64,000 bases of DNA, taken from the NCBI RefSeq assembly GCF_001676875.1, contig NZ_JYKA01000019.1:30698-94697 (forward strand). Reading direction: 5' to 3'. Below the pieces are notes generated by a model. The model saw nothing but the letters and a program-made list of their open reading frames with translations. It was not told where the DNA came from and ran no database searches. Shown piece by piece: positions 18,067-25,458 of this stretch (positions are counted from its first letter, which is position 1; each line of letters starts with the position of its first letter). Source of the stretch: Chromobacterium subtsugae. GTDB lineage: Bacteria > Pseudomonadota > Gammaproteobacteria > Burkholderiales > Chromobacteriaceae. A program made the translations under genes and the position numbers.

Positions 18067-18644
18067 CGGTTCTTGTTGTGAGCCGGCCGTCGGTGGGGTG
18101 GCGGTCGGTGGGTTTCTCCTCCCCGAAACGAGCGTTGATTAGGGCCGGCCCTTGTGGGGTCGGCCGTTTTTTTGCCCGCGTGGTCGTAATCGTGGCTGTG
18201 GCCGTGATTGTCCTGGCCGAACGGGGTGTGGCAGACGCAGGGCGAGCCTTCGGCAGCCTCCACCAGTGTCTGCAAAATGCCGCAGTCGGCGGCTGGATGG
18301 CTTTCATGGCACTTGTCGCGCAGCGCCAGCAATTGCTGCTCCAGCAGGCGCAGCGCCTCCACTTGCTGGTGCACCTTGACGATCTGCTGATCGATCAGCT
18401 GGTTGATGTCCTCGCAATCGTGCTGGTGGTCGGCCTTGAACGCCGCCAGGTTGCGGATGTCGGCCAGCGACATGCCCAGCGAGCGGCAGTGCAGGATGAA
18501 GTTCAATTCGCCCAGCTGCTCCGCGGTATAGCGGCGGTAGCCGGAAGCCGAGCGCAGCGGCGCCGACAGCAGTCCCTCGCGTTCGTAATAGCGTATGGTT
18601 TCCACTTCGCAGCCGGTCTGGCGCGCTAGTTCCCCGATCAACAT
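18063..18644 (-). CDS. MerR-family Cd/Pb/Zn-responsive regulator (CadR/PbrR-like)
   Basis: 193 residues. The MerR HTH occupies residues 1-70 (MLIGELARQT, ETIRYYEREGLL), followed by the dimerisation helix. Cys77 and Cys112 sit where CadR/PbrR coordinate metal; further Cys at 121, 136 and 138 and a His-rich stretch (DNHGHSHDYDH, 146-155) extend the metal-binding tail. Related regulators are usually about 145-150 residues; the last 35 or so residues here are basic, low complexity and encoded across the cidAB terminator. It is divergent from the metal ATPase gene, which it should control through the operator at 18667-18697. A GGGAGG ribosome site precedes the ATG. Confidence 0.92.
   Translation of the reverse strand: MLIGELARQTGCEVETIRYYEREGLLSAPLRSASGYRRYTAEQLGELNFILHCRSLGMSLADIRNLAAFKADHQHDCEDINQLIDQQIVKVHQQVEALRLLEQQLLALRDKCHESHPAADCGILQTLVEAAEGSPCVCHTPFGQDNHGHSHDYDHAGKKTADPTRAGPNQRSFRGGETHRPPPHRRPAHNKNR
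18143..18173 (+). terminator. Terminator of cidAB, inside the MerR gene
   Basis: GCCGGCCC (18144-18151) pairs with GGGTCGGC (18157-18164), with one G-U pair, followed by seven Ts (18167-18173). It is oriented for plus-strand transcripts from cidAB and lies within the 3' part of the convergent MerR coding region. Confidence 0.75.
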
Positions 18645-18666
18645 GATGCCTCCCGATAGAATCCGC

Positions 18667-18697
18667 TTGACCCTGTAGTGGCTACAGGGTGTGCAAT
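18667..18697 (+). promoter_or_regulatory. MerR-type promoter and operator of the metal ATPase gene
   Basis: A -35 TTGACC (18667-18672) and a -10-like TGCAAT (18692-18697) are separated by 19 bp, the over-long spacer typical of MerR-activated promoters. The spacer is filled by the perfect dyad ACCCTGTAG-TGG-CTACAGGGT (18670-18690), matching known CadR/PbrR/ZntR operators in form. Confidence 0.88.
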
Positions 18698-18724
18698 GTG
18701 CCCAGACTATCAATGGAGGCGCAT

Positions 18725-21136
18725 ATGTCAAGCGCGACGCGTTACCGCAAGGCTGCACCGCACCAGAACCGCCAGCATGCCCACGGCGGCGATTGCTGCT
18801 CGGCCAAGGCCGAAGCCGCGCTGGCTTTGGAACCCAAGACGCATGGCCACGCTGGTGGCGCTTGCGGCCAAGATCATGGCAAGCAAGCGCCTCAGCCCGG
18901 CGCGGCGTGTTCCCACGATCACGGCGATTCGCATGATCATGCCCACGACCACGACCACAAACACGCCGCGGGCTGCTCGCATGGCCATGGTCACGCCGCC
19001 CCGGCGCGCGTGCAATTGGGCCAGGGACGCGGCGCCATGCGCTCTCGGCTGCAGATCCAGGCGATGGACTGCCCGACCGAGGCGAAGCTGATCGAAAAGG
19101 CGTTGGCCGGCATGGACGGCGTGGTGGCGCTGGAGTTCAACTTCATCGAGCGGGTGTTGCTGCTGCGCCACGACCTGCCGCAACTGGACGAAGTGAAGCG
19201 GGCGATCGCCAAGGTGGGCATGCAGGCGATGGAGTTGGAAGCCGACGCCAAGATGCTGGCGCCGCAAGGCCACGGCCGCCGCGCCAACCTGCTGCTGCTG
19301 GTATCCGGCCTGAGCGCCGCCGCGGCCGAAGCCGCCGCCTGGAGCCTGGGCGACGGCAAGCCGGTGGTGGCCGCGCTGGCGCTGGCCTCCATTCTGCTGG
19401 GCGGCATTCCCACCTTGAAGAAGGGCTGGATCGCGCTGTCCACCCGCACCCTGAACATCCATTTCCTGATGTCGGTCGCCGTGATCGGCGCGATGCTGAT
19501 CGGCCAGTGGCCGGAAGCGGCGATGGTGTTGTTCCTGTTCGCCATCGCGGAAAGGCTGGAGGCGATGTCGCTGGCCAAGGCCGGCGAGGCGGTGCGCGCG
19601 CTGATGGCGCTGGCGCCGGAAACCGCCTGGGTGGCGGCGGCTGGCGGCTGGCGCGAAACGGCGGCCGCCGAAGTGGCGGTGGGCAGCCGGGTGCGGGTGC
19701 GCCCGGGCGAGCGGGTGCCGCTGGACGGCCGCATTGCCGACGGCCACAGCAGCTTCAACGAGGCCAGCATCACCGGCGAGAGCCTGCCGGTGGACAAGGG
19801 ACCCAGGGATGCGGTGTTCGCCGGCAGCATCAACGGCGCGGGGGTGGTGGAAATCGAAACCACGGCGTCGGCGTCCGGCTCGGTGCTGGCGCGCATCATC
19901 GCCACCGTGCGCGACGCGCAGGCGTCCAAGGCACCGACGCAGCGCTTCATCGACCGCTTCGCCGCGGTCTACACCCCGGTGGTGCTGGTCTTGGCAGCGC
20001 TGTTCGCCGTCGCCGCGCCGCTGTCGGGGCTGCAGCCCTGGCACCAGGCCATTTACAGCGCGCTGGTGATGCTGGTGATCGCCTGCCCGTGCGCGCTGGT
20101 GATCGCCACGCCGGTGACGGTGGTCAGCGCGCTGGCTTCGGCCGCGCGCCACGGCTTGCTGGTGAAAGGCGGCGCGCCGCTGGAGATGGCTGCCCGCATC
20201 GACACGGTTTGCCTCGACAAGACCGGCACGCTGACGCAGGGCGAGCCGCGCGTCACCCGGGTGACGGCGCTGGCCGGCCAGGATGAAGACACCGTGCTGG
20301 CCTGGGCGGCGGCGCTGGACGGCCATTCCACCCACCCGCTGGCGCGCGCGGTGCTGGATGCCGCCGCGGCGCGCGGCGTGAGCGCGCCGGCCGCCAGCCA
20401 GGTGAGCGAGCTGATAGGCCGGGGCGTCAGCGGCTGGGTGGCGGAACGCCATTTGCAACTGGGCAGCCGCCGGCTGGCGGACGAGCAGGGCGCGATGACG
20501 CCGCTGCTGGAGCAGACGCTGCAGGCGCTGGACGCGGCCGGCGAGGGCGCGCTGGTGTTGCTGGACGGCGGCCAGGCGCTGGGCGTGCTGGCGGTGGCCG
20601 ACCAGGCGCGGCCGGAAGCCGCGGCCACCCTGGCGCGCCTGAAGCGGATGGGGGTGGAAACGGTGATGCTCAGCGGCGACAGCCCGCAGGTGGCACAGGC
20701 GGTGGCCAGGCAAACCGGCATCGGCGCGGCTTACGGCGGCCTGCTGCCGCAGGACAAGTTGCGCCATATCGAGCGGCTGCAGCAGGGCGGCAAGGTGGCT
20801 ATGGTGGGCGACGGCGTCAACGATGCGCCGGCGCTGGCGCGCGCCGACCTGGGCATCGCGATGGGAGCGGCCGGTTCGGACAGCGCGCTGGAAACCGCCG
20901 GCGTGGCGCTGATGGACGACAAGCTGTCGCGGCTGGCCGACCTGATCGCCCACGCCCGCCGCACCGCGCGGGTGCTGAAGGCCAATATCGCGGTCGCGCT
21001 GGGCATCAAGCTGCTGTTCTTCGGCCTGGCGCTGGCCGGGGTGGCCAGCCTGTGGATGGCGGTGTTCGCCGACGTCGGCACCAGCCTGATCGTGATCGCC
21101 AACGGCCTCAGGCTGGCGCGCCGGGTTCAGGCGTAA
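18725..21136 (+). CDS. Zn/Cd/Pb-exporting P1B-type ATPase
   Basis: 803 residues. It pumps Zn(II), Cd(II) or Pb(II) out of the cytoplasm with ATP. The N-terminus is unusually His/Cys rich (about residues 10-95, with runs such as HDHGDSHDHAHDHDHKHAAG) and precedes a heavy-metal-associated domain with MDCPTE. The P-type core has TGES, the membrane CPC motif at 454-456, the phosphorylation site DKTGT at 498-502, a HP motif (STHPLARAV) and GDGVNDAPAL. CPC plus the MDCPTE domain fits the ZntA/CadA subgroup. The ATG at 18725 has GGAGG 5-6 nt upstream. It is regulated by the divergent MerR gene. Confidence 0.95.
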   Translation: MSSATRYRKAAPHQNRQHAHGGDCCSAKAEAALALEPKTHGHAGGACGQDHGKQAPQPGAACSHDHGDSHDHAHDHDHKHAAGCSHGHGHAAPARVQLGQGRGAMRSRLQIQAMDCPTEAKLIEKALAGMDGVVALEFNFIERVLLLRHDLPQLDEVKRAIAKVGMQAMELEADAKMLAPQGHGRRANLLLLVSGLSAAAAEAAAWSLGDGKPVVAALALASILLGGIPTLKKGWIALSTRTLNIHFLMSVAVIGAMLIGQWPEAAMVLFLFAIAERLEAMSLAKAGEAVRALMALAPETAWVAAAGGWRETAAAEVAVGSRVRVRPGERVPLDGRIADGHSSFNEASITGESLPVDKGPRDAVFAGSINGAGVVEIETTASASGSVLARIIATVRDAQASKAPTQRFIDRFAAVYTPVVLVLAALFAVAAPLSGLQPWHQAIYSALVMLVIACPCALVIATPVTVVSALASAARHGLLVKGGAPLEMAARIDTVCLDKTGTLTQGEPRVTRVTALAGQDEDTVLAWAAALDGHSTHPLARAVLDAAAARGVSAPAASQVSELIGRGVSGWVAERHLQLGSRRLADEQGAMTPLLEQTLQALDAAGEGALVLLDGGQALGVLAVADQARPEAAATLARLKRMGVETVMLSGDSPQVAQAVARQTGIGAAYGGLLPQDKLRHIERLQQGGKVAMVGDGVNDAPALARADLGIAMGAAGSDSALETAGVALMDDKLSRLADLIAHARRTARVLKANIAVALGIKLLFFGLALAGVASLWMAVFADVGTSLIVIANGLRLARRVQA

Positions 21137-21834
21137 GTGTCGATATTGCCGCCCTTGGCCTGCGGGCTGCCGCCCGGGGTGGCGGCTTGCTGGGCTTTCT
21201 GCAGCGGGCTGAGATGCTGATTGCCGTTCTGCTGCTGCAGCAGCTGCGTCCGCGCTTGCTGTTCCATCTGCGAGGCTTCGGCCGCCACCGCGCGGTCCTG
21301 GCCTGAGGGGTCGGACGGCGCCAGCGCGGCGGCCCGCACCGTTTGGGCGTTCTGTATGGTTTCCTGCGGCGTGTTGCCCTGGCTCAGGCGGATGGGCACT
21401 TCGCCGCCTATCGCGTACTGTTTGCCGTCGGGGCCTTGTTGGTAGGTGAAGCTGGCCGCGCCGGCCAGCGCGCCGCCGGCGGCCTGGTGGGCGGCCTCAT
21501 GGCGGCGCACGTCGGTATCGCGCGCCTTCAGGTCTTCCACTTCTTTCTGTTGCGCATCGTTCAGCGGCTTGCCGTCCGGCGCCTTCGGCGCGGCTGGATT
21601 GGCTTGCTGGGCGTTTTTCGCGTTGCCGGAGCCATTCTGGCCGGAGGCGTCCGCGCCTGCCTGGCCCCCGGCGGCGGGCGCCGCGGCATTGGCGGTTTGG
21701 GCGGGAGAGGAGGGCGCGGAGGCAACGGCGGCGGCCTGCGAGCGCAGGGCTTGGCAGGCGGGGCATTGGCAATTGGCGCCATGCATGCTGATTCCGTAGC
21801 TGGAAGAGCCGCCGGCTACACTGGAAATGGACAT
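21127..21834 (-). CDS. SprA-like putative metalloprotease
   Basis: 235 residues. The N-terminus has three clustered cysteines (CQCPAC, 22-27), then a long Ala/Pro/Gly-rich linker. The conserved part carries RRHEAAHQAAGG with an HExxH at 112-116, followed by YQQGPDGKQYAIGGEVPI, the signature of the SprA-related putative metalloprotease family. It has no signal peptide. The C-terminal quarter is Gln-rich. The gene ends 10 bp inside the 3' end of the ATPase gene on the other strand. Proteolytic activity has not been established from sequence alone. Confidence 0.8.
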   Translation of the reverse strand: MSISSVAGGSSSYGISMHGANCQCPACQALRSQAAAVASAPSSPAQTANAAAPAAGGQAGADASGQNGSGNAKNAQQANPAAPKAPDGKPLNDAQQKEVEDLKARDTDVRRHEAAHQAAGGALAGAASFTYQQGPDGKQYAIGGEVPIRLSQGNTPQETIQNAQTVRAAALAPSDPSGQDRAVAAEASQMEQQARTQLLQQQNGNQHLSPLQKAQQAATPGGSPQAKGGNIDTYA

Positions 21835-21930
21835 GAAACGCGTTCCTTCTGTCGTTTCAGTATAGAAGCGCCTGCCCGCTATTCCAATCGGCGTGGCAGA
21901 ATGTCCGCTTGTACACAGCGGGAGCAGACC

Positions 21931-22410
21931 ATGAATGAACAGGCCCAGGGGCAAAGAGAACTGGTGATGTCGGTGTTGATGACGCCGGACATGGCCAATT
22001 TTTCCGGCAACGTGCACGGCGGCGTGCTGCTGAAGCTGCTGGACCAGGTGGCCTATGCTTGCGCCAGCCGCTACGCCGGCCGTTATGTGGTGACGCTGTC
22101 GGTGGACCAGGTGCTGTTCAAGCAGGCCATCCATGTCGGCGAACTGGTGACTTTTCTCGCCAGCGTCAACCATGTCGGCCGCACCTCGATGGAGGTGGGC
22201 ATCAAGGTGGTGGCGGAAAACATCCAGCAGCGCAGCCAGCGCCATACCAACAGCTGCTATTTCACCATGGTGGCGTTCGAGGACGGCAAGGCGGTGGCGG
22301 TGCCGCCGCTGGCGCTGGACACGCCGGACCAGCAGCGCCGTTTCCGCGGCGCGGAGATGCGCAAGCAGCTGCGCATCGAGATGCAGCAGCGCAAGGACGC
22401 CATCGCGTGA
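21931..22410 (+). CDS. Acyl-CoA thioesterase (hotdog fold)
   Basis: 159 residues of the YciA/BFIT-type single-hotdog thioesterases that hydrolyse acyl-CoA. The core motifs are GNVHGGVLLKLLDQVAYACA, containing the family's G-x-(V/M)HGG-x2-(L/M) and the catalytic Asp in LLDQ, and TSMEVGIKVVAENI. Hotdog enzymes of this type act as oligomers. A GGGAG ribosome site precedes the ATG at 21931. The pseudouridine synthase gene follows 82 bp downstream. Confidence 0.9.
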   Translation: MNEQAQGQRELVMSVLMTPDMANFSGNVHGGVLLKLLDQVAYACASRYAGRYVVTLSVDQVLFKQAIHVGELVTFLASVNHVGRTSMEVGIKVVAENIQQRSQRHTNSCYFTMVAFEDGKAVAVPPLALDTPDQQRRFRGAEMRKQLRIEMQQRKDAIA

Positions 22411-22492
22411 TCCCGGCGGGCTCCGCCCGCTGTTCCGGCGGCGGCGCCTGCTCTACAATCGCCGTTTGTTTTCCCGCGGCCGATTGCCCCCC

Positions 22493-23167
22493 ATGTATAC
22501 CCTGATACACCAAGATCCCCGTTTCTACCTGGTCGACAAGCGCGCCGGCGCCAGCTTCCACCGCGAAGGCGAAGAGGACGGCCTGATGGACGCGCTGCGC
22601 GCCGGCTTGGGCGACGACGCGCTGTGGCCGGTGCATCGGCTGGACCGCATCACTTCCGGGTTGATCCTGGTGGCGCGCTCCGCCGAGACGGCGCGGCAAC
22701 TGGGCGAGGCGCTGGCCGGGCGCGAGGTGGAGAAATACTATCTGGCGCTGTCCGACCGCAAGCCGCTGAAGAAGCAGGGCAAGGTGAGCGGCGACATGGC
22801 CAAGGGCCGCGGCGGCGCCTGGCGGCTGCTGGCCAGCCAGGACAATCCGGCGGTCACCCAGTTTTTCAGTTATTCGGTGCAGCCGGGGATCCGGCTGTTT
22901 TTATTGCGCCCGCGCACCGGCAAGACCCACCAATTGCGGGTGGCGCTGAAGTCGCAGGGGGCGCCCATCTTGGGCGACGCTCTGTACGGCGGCGGCGCGG
23001 CCGATCGCGGCTATCTGCACGCCTACGCCTTGCGCTTCGCGCTGGATGGCGAAGCGTTCAGCTTCGTCTGTCCGCCATCGCAGGGCGAGCGTTTCGCCGA
23101 TCTGGCCTGCCGCGCCTTGCTGGCTGAGCTGGCCGAGCCGTGGACGCTGAGCTGGCCGGGAGCGTGA
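22493..23167 (+). CDS. RluA-family pseudouridine synthase
   Basis: 224 residues, a short RluA-type enzyme without an S4 domain. The catalytic Asp lies in HRLDRITSGLILVA, and RTGKTHQLRVALKSQGAPILGD-type motif II/III residues follow (visible from about residue 145). Such enzymes isomerise specific uridines in rRNA or tRNA; the target site cannot be told from the sequence. The in-frame ATG at 22493 matches the family's N-terminus; there is no strong ribosome site. Confidence 0.9.
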   Translation: MYTLIHQDPRFYLVDKRAGASFHREGEEDGLMDALRAGLGDDALWPVHRLDRITSGLILVARSAETARQLGEALAGREVEKYYLALSDRKPLKKQGKVSGDMAKGRGGAWRLLASQDNPAVTQFFSYSVQPGIRLFLLRPRTGKTHQLRVALKSQGAPILGDALYGGGAADRGYLHAYALRFALDGEAFSFVCPPSQGERFADLACRALLAELAEPWTLSWPGA

Positions 23168-23174
23168 GGCGGGA

Positions 23175-23987
23175 TCAGGCGGCGGCGACGGCGGCCGGCT
23201 GGAAGCGGACGATCTCCACTTTGTGCTGTCGGCAGTGCTCGGCGAAGGCGTCGCCGGAGAGGTAGTCGAATTCGCGGCTGCGGCTGGCGGCGATCGGATC
23301 GTCGGCGTCGCTGGCCGGCAGGCCTGGGTGGCACATGATCAGCGCCTGTTCCGGGCTGCGCGCCAGCCAAGCTTGCATCAGGCCGGAGAAGTCCGCTTGC
23401 GGGGTCAGCGAATACATGCCGCCGAACCACGGCGTGGTGGCGAAGCCGGCTTCCTGCGCCTGCTCGTCGAAATTGATGCAGACGCTGCGCAGGATCAGCG
23501 ACTTGAGGCGGTTGTCGCCCGGGTGGCCCAGCTTGTCCGGCGCGCGCAGATAGGGCAGCGGCAGCTGTTGCCAGCGCCGCTGTATCGCGTCGAACAGCGC
23601 GTCGCGTATCACCGGCAGCGCGTGCACGTGCTGGTGGCCGTCGACGAAGTCGGGCAGCCGGCCGAAATGCTCGGCGAAGCGGTCGATCTGCACCAGCGCC
23701 TCGTCGCGCAGCGCCGGCAGCGACAACTGGCGCAGCTGGCTCTTCATCAGCCAGTGCGACAGCGGCTTGGCCGGCGCGTCGAAGCTGTGGGTGAGATTGA
23801 AGTGCAGGCCTATATCAGCGCGCTGCGAACGGGCCTTGAGGTCGGCCGCCAGCGACGGCCAGTGCGGCGACTGGCTCATCACGCTGGTGGCGGACAGGCG
23901 GCCGGCGTCCAGCAATTGCAGGATGCCGGCGCTGATGCTGCCGGACTGGGCGAAGTCGTCGGCGCAGAGTGTCAATCGTTTTGTCAT
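23175..23987 (-). CDS. YdjC/NaxD-like carbohydrate deacetylase
   Basis: 270 residues of the ChbG/HpnK (YdjC) deacetylase family. The metal/catalytic motifs are CADDFAQS near the N-terminus, GLHFNLTH, and DGHQHVH in mid-protein, with MCHPG towards the C-terminus. It is the last gene of an operon with an ArnT-like transferase, a GT2 enzyme and a GtrA protein. In Francisella (FlmF2-NaxD-FlmK) and Bordetella (Lgm) a deacetylase of this family removes the acetyl group from undecaprenyl-phosphate-linked N-acetylhexosamine before transfer to lipid A. That role is inferred from context; HpnK-type hopanoid modification is the alternative. Confidence 0.85.
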   Translation of the reverse strand: MTKRLTLCADDFAQSGSISAGILQLLDAGRLSATSVMSQSPHWPSLAADLKARSQRADIGLHFNLTHSFDAPAKPLSHWLMKSQLRQLSLPALRDEALVQIDRFAEHFGRLPDFVDGHQHVHALPVIRDALFDAIQRRWQQLPLPYLRAPDKLGHPGDNRLKSLILRSVCINFDEQAQEAGFATTPWFGGMYSLTPQADFSGLMQAWLARSPEQALIMCHPGLPASDADDPIAASRSREFDYLSGDAFAEHCRQHKVEIVRFQPAAVAAA

Positions 23988-24041
23988 GGACAGTACGACC
24001 GTCCGGCGGCCGGAAAGTTTAGCGATCCGGCATGCCAGACG

Positions 24042-24431
24042 TTAATTTGTTTGCGGAGAAGCGGCGAAGGCCCACAGCTTGCCGAGGACGAAGGTGAGCA
24101 CCGCCACGCTGAACAGCACGATGCACAGCGACAGCCGGTAATCCAGCGCGGTGAAGCGCAGCAGCAGGAAATACATCGCCTCGTTGACGCAGAAGCTCAG
24201 GCAGGAAACGCCGAAGAAGCGCGGCAGCGCCTGGCGGTGCGGCACGTGGCGCGCCTCGAAGGTGAAATGGCGGTGGCCCCAGTAGCTGAGCTGGAAGGCC
24301 GCCAGGAAGGCCAGCACATTGGCGGCCAAGGGCGGCAGCCCCAGCGGCACCATCACCAGCGCCACCAGCATGAAGTGCAGCAGCATCGCCGACACCCCTA
24401 CCACGCCGAACCAGAACAATTGCCGGCTCAT
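24042..24431 (-). CDS. GtrA-family membrane protein (putative lipid-linked sugar flippase)
   Basis: 129 residues with four hydrophobic segments and the GtrA signature (FGVVGVSAMLLHFMLVALV at the N-terminus, SYWGHRHFTF between segments 2 and 3). GtrA proteins are thought to flip polyprenyl-phosphate sugars made by a partner GT2 enzyme. Its start overlaps the stop of that GT2 gene by four bases (24428-24431), so the two are probably translated together. Confidence 0.88.
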   Translation of the reverse strand: MSRQLFWFGVVGVSAMLLHFMLVALVMVPLGLPPLAANVLAFLAAFQLSYWGHRHFTFEARHVPHRQALPRFFGVSCLSFCVNEAMYFLLLRFTALDYRLSLCIVLFSVAVLTFVLGKLWAFAASPQTN

Positions 24432-25441
24432 GCGCCGCGCCCGGCCTGCGGTTTGCTGATGCGGCTGATCAGGTAGGTGGGGCGGCCCTTCACTTCATTG
24501 AAGATGCGGCCGACGTATTCGCCCAGTATCCCGATCGACAACAGCTGCACACCGCCGAGGAAGGTGACGGCGACTGCCAGCGTCGGCCAGCCGCTGACGC
24601 GGTTGCCGTACAGCAGCGTGTGGATGAATTCCCAGATCGCGTAGCCTATCGACAGCATGGAAATCACGCAGCCCACCAGCGTCCAGATCCGCAGCGGCAT
24701 GTTGGAGAAGGCGGTGAGACCGGTGAGGCCCAGGCCGAACAGGCTGCGGAAATTGAAGCTGCTCTTGCCGGCGCGGCGCTCCTGGGTTTCGGTTTCCATC
24801 GCCAGCTGAGTGAAGCCCACCCAGTTGTACAGGCCCTTCATGAAGCGGTTGCGCTCCGGCATCTGGCGCAGCGCGTCGAGGATGCTGCGGTCCAGCACGC
24901 GGAAGTCCTGGGTGTTTTCCGGGATTTTCAGCGGCGCGCCGCTGTTGAGCAGCGCGTAGAACACGCGGGTGAAGGCGCGCTTGGCCAGGGTTTCGTTGTC
25001 GCGGTTGGCGCGCACGCTGTACACCATATCGTAGCCTTGGCGCCATTTTTCCAGGAATACCGGCACCATTTCCGGCGGGTGCTGGAAGTCGCCGTCTATC
25101 AGCACCGCCACGTCGCCGGCGATATTGTCGATGCCGGCGGTGAGCGCGATTTCCTTGCCGAAGTTGCGCGACAGCTGTATCAGCGTGACCGGCAGCCGCT
25201 GGCCAGCCTCCAGCACCTTGGGCACGGTGTCGTCGCGGCTGCCGTCGTCCACCACCACCAGTTCGTGGCGCAGGCCATGCTGCGTCAGCAGCCGATGCAG
25301 CGTCTCCAGCATCGGCACGATGTTTTCCGACTCGTTGTAGGCCGGGATGATGCAGCTGACCAGCGGGTCGCGCGGGCGTTCCGCCGCGTGCAGTTCCAGC
25401 AGGTAAGGCGGGACGAAGCCGGGTTTGCGGGTGTCAGTCAT
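24428..25441 (-). CDS. Polyprenyl-phosphate glycosyltransferase (GT2, ArnC/GtrB-like)
   Basis: 337 residues. The GT2 domain has SCIIPAYNESENIVPML, a DDGSRDDT loop, LIDGDFQHPPEM for the metal-binding Asp pair and a QDFRVLDR acceptor region. Two C-terminal membrane segments (about 235-255 and 275-300) match ArnC, GtrB and DPM1-like enzymes that load a sugar onto undecaprenyl phosphate on the cytoplasmic face. The gene follows the ArnT-like gene by 17 bp and overlaps the GtrA gene. The donor, probably a UDP-N-acetylhexosamine, is inferred from context. Confidence 0.9.
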   Translation of the reverse strand: MTDTRKPGFVPPYLLELHAAERPRDPLVSCIIPAYNESENIVPMLETLHRLLTQHGLRHELVVVDDGSRDDTVPKVLEAGQRLPVTLIQLSRNFGKEIALTAGIDNIAGDVAVLIDGDFQHPPEMVPVFLEKWRQGYDMVYSVRANRDNETLAKRAFTRVFYALLNSGAPLKIPENTQDFRVLDRSILDALRQMPERNRFMKGLYNWVGFTQLAMETETQERRAGKSSFNFRSLFGLGLTGLTAFSNMPLRIWTLVGCVISMLSIGYAIWEFIHTLLYGNRVSGWPTLAVAVTFLGGVQLLSIGILGEYVGRIFNEVKGRPTYLISRISKPQAGRGA

Positions 25442-25458
25442 GATTCTGTCCTGGGCGT

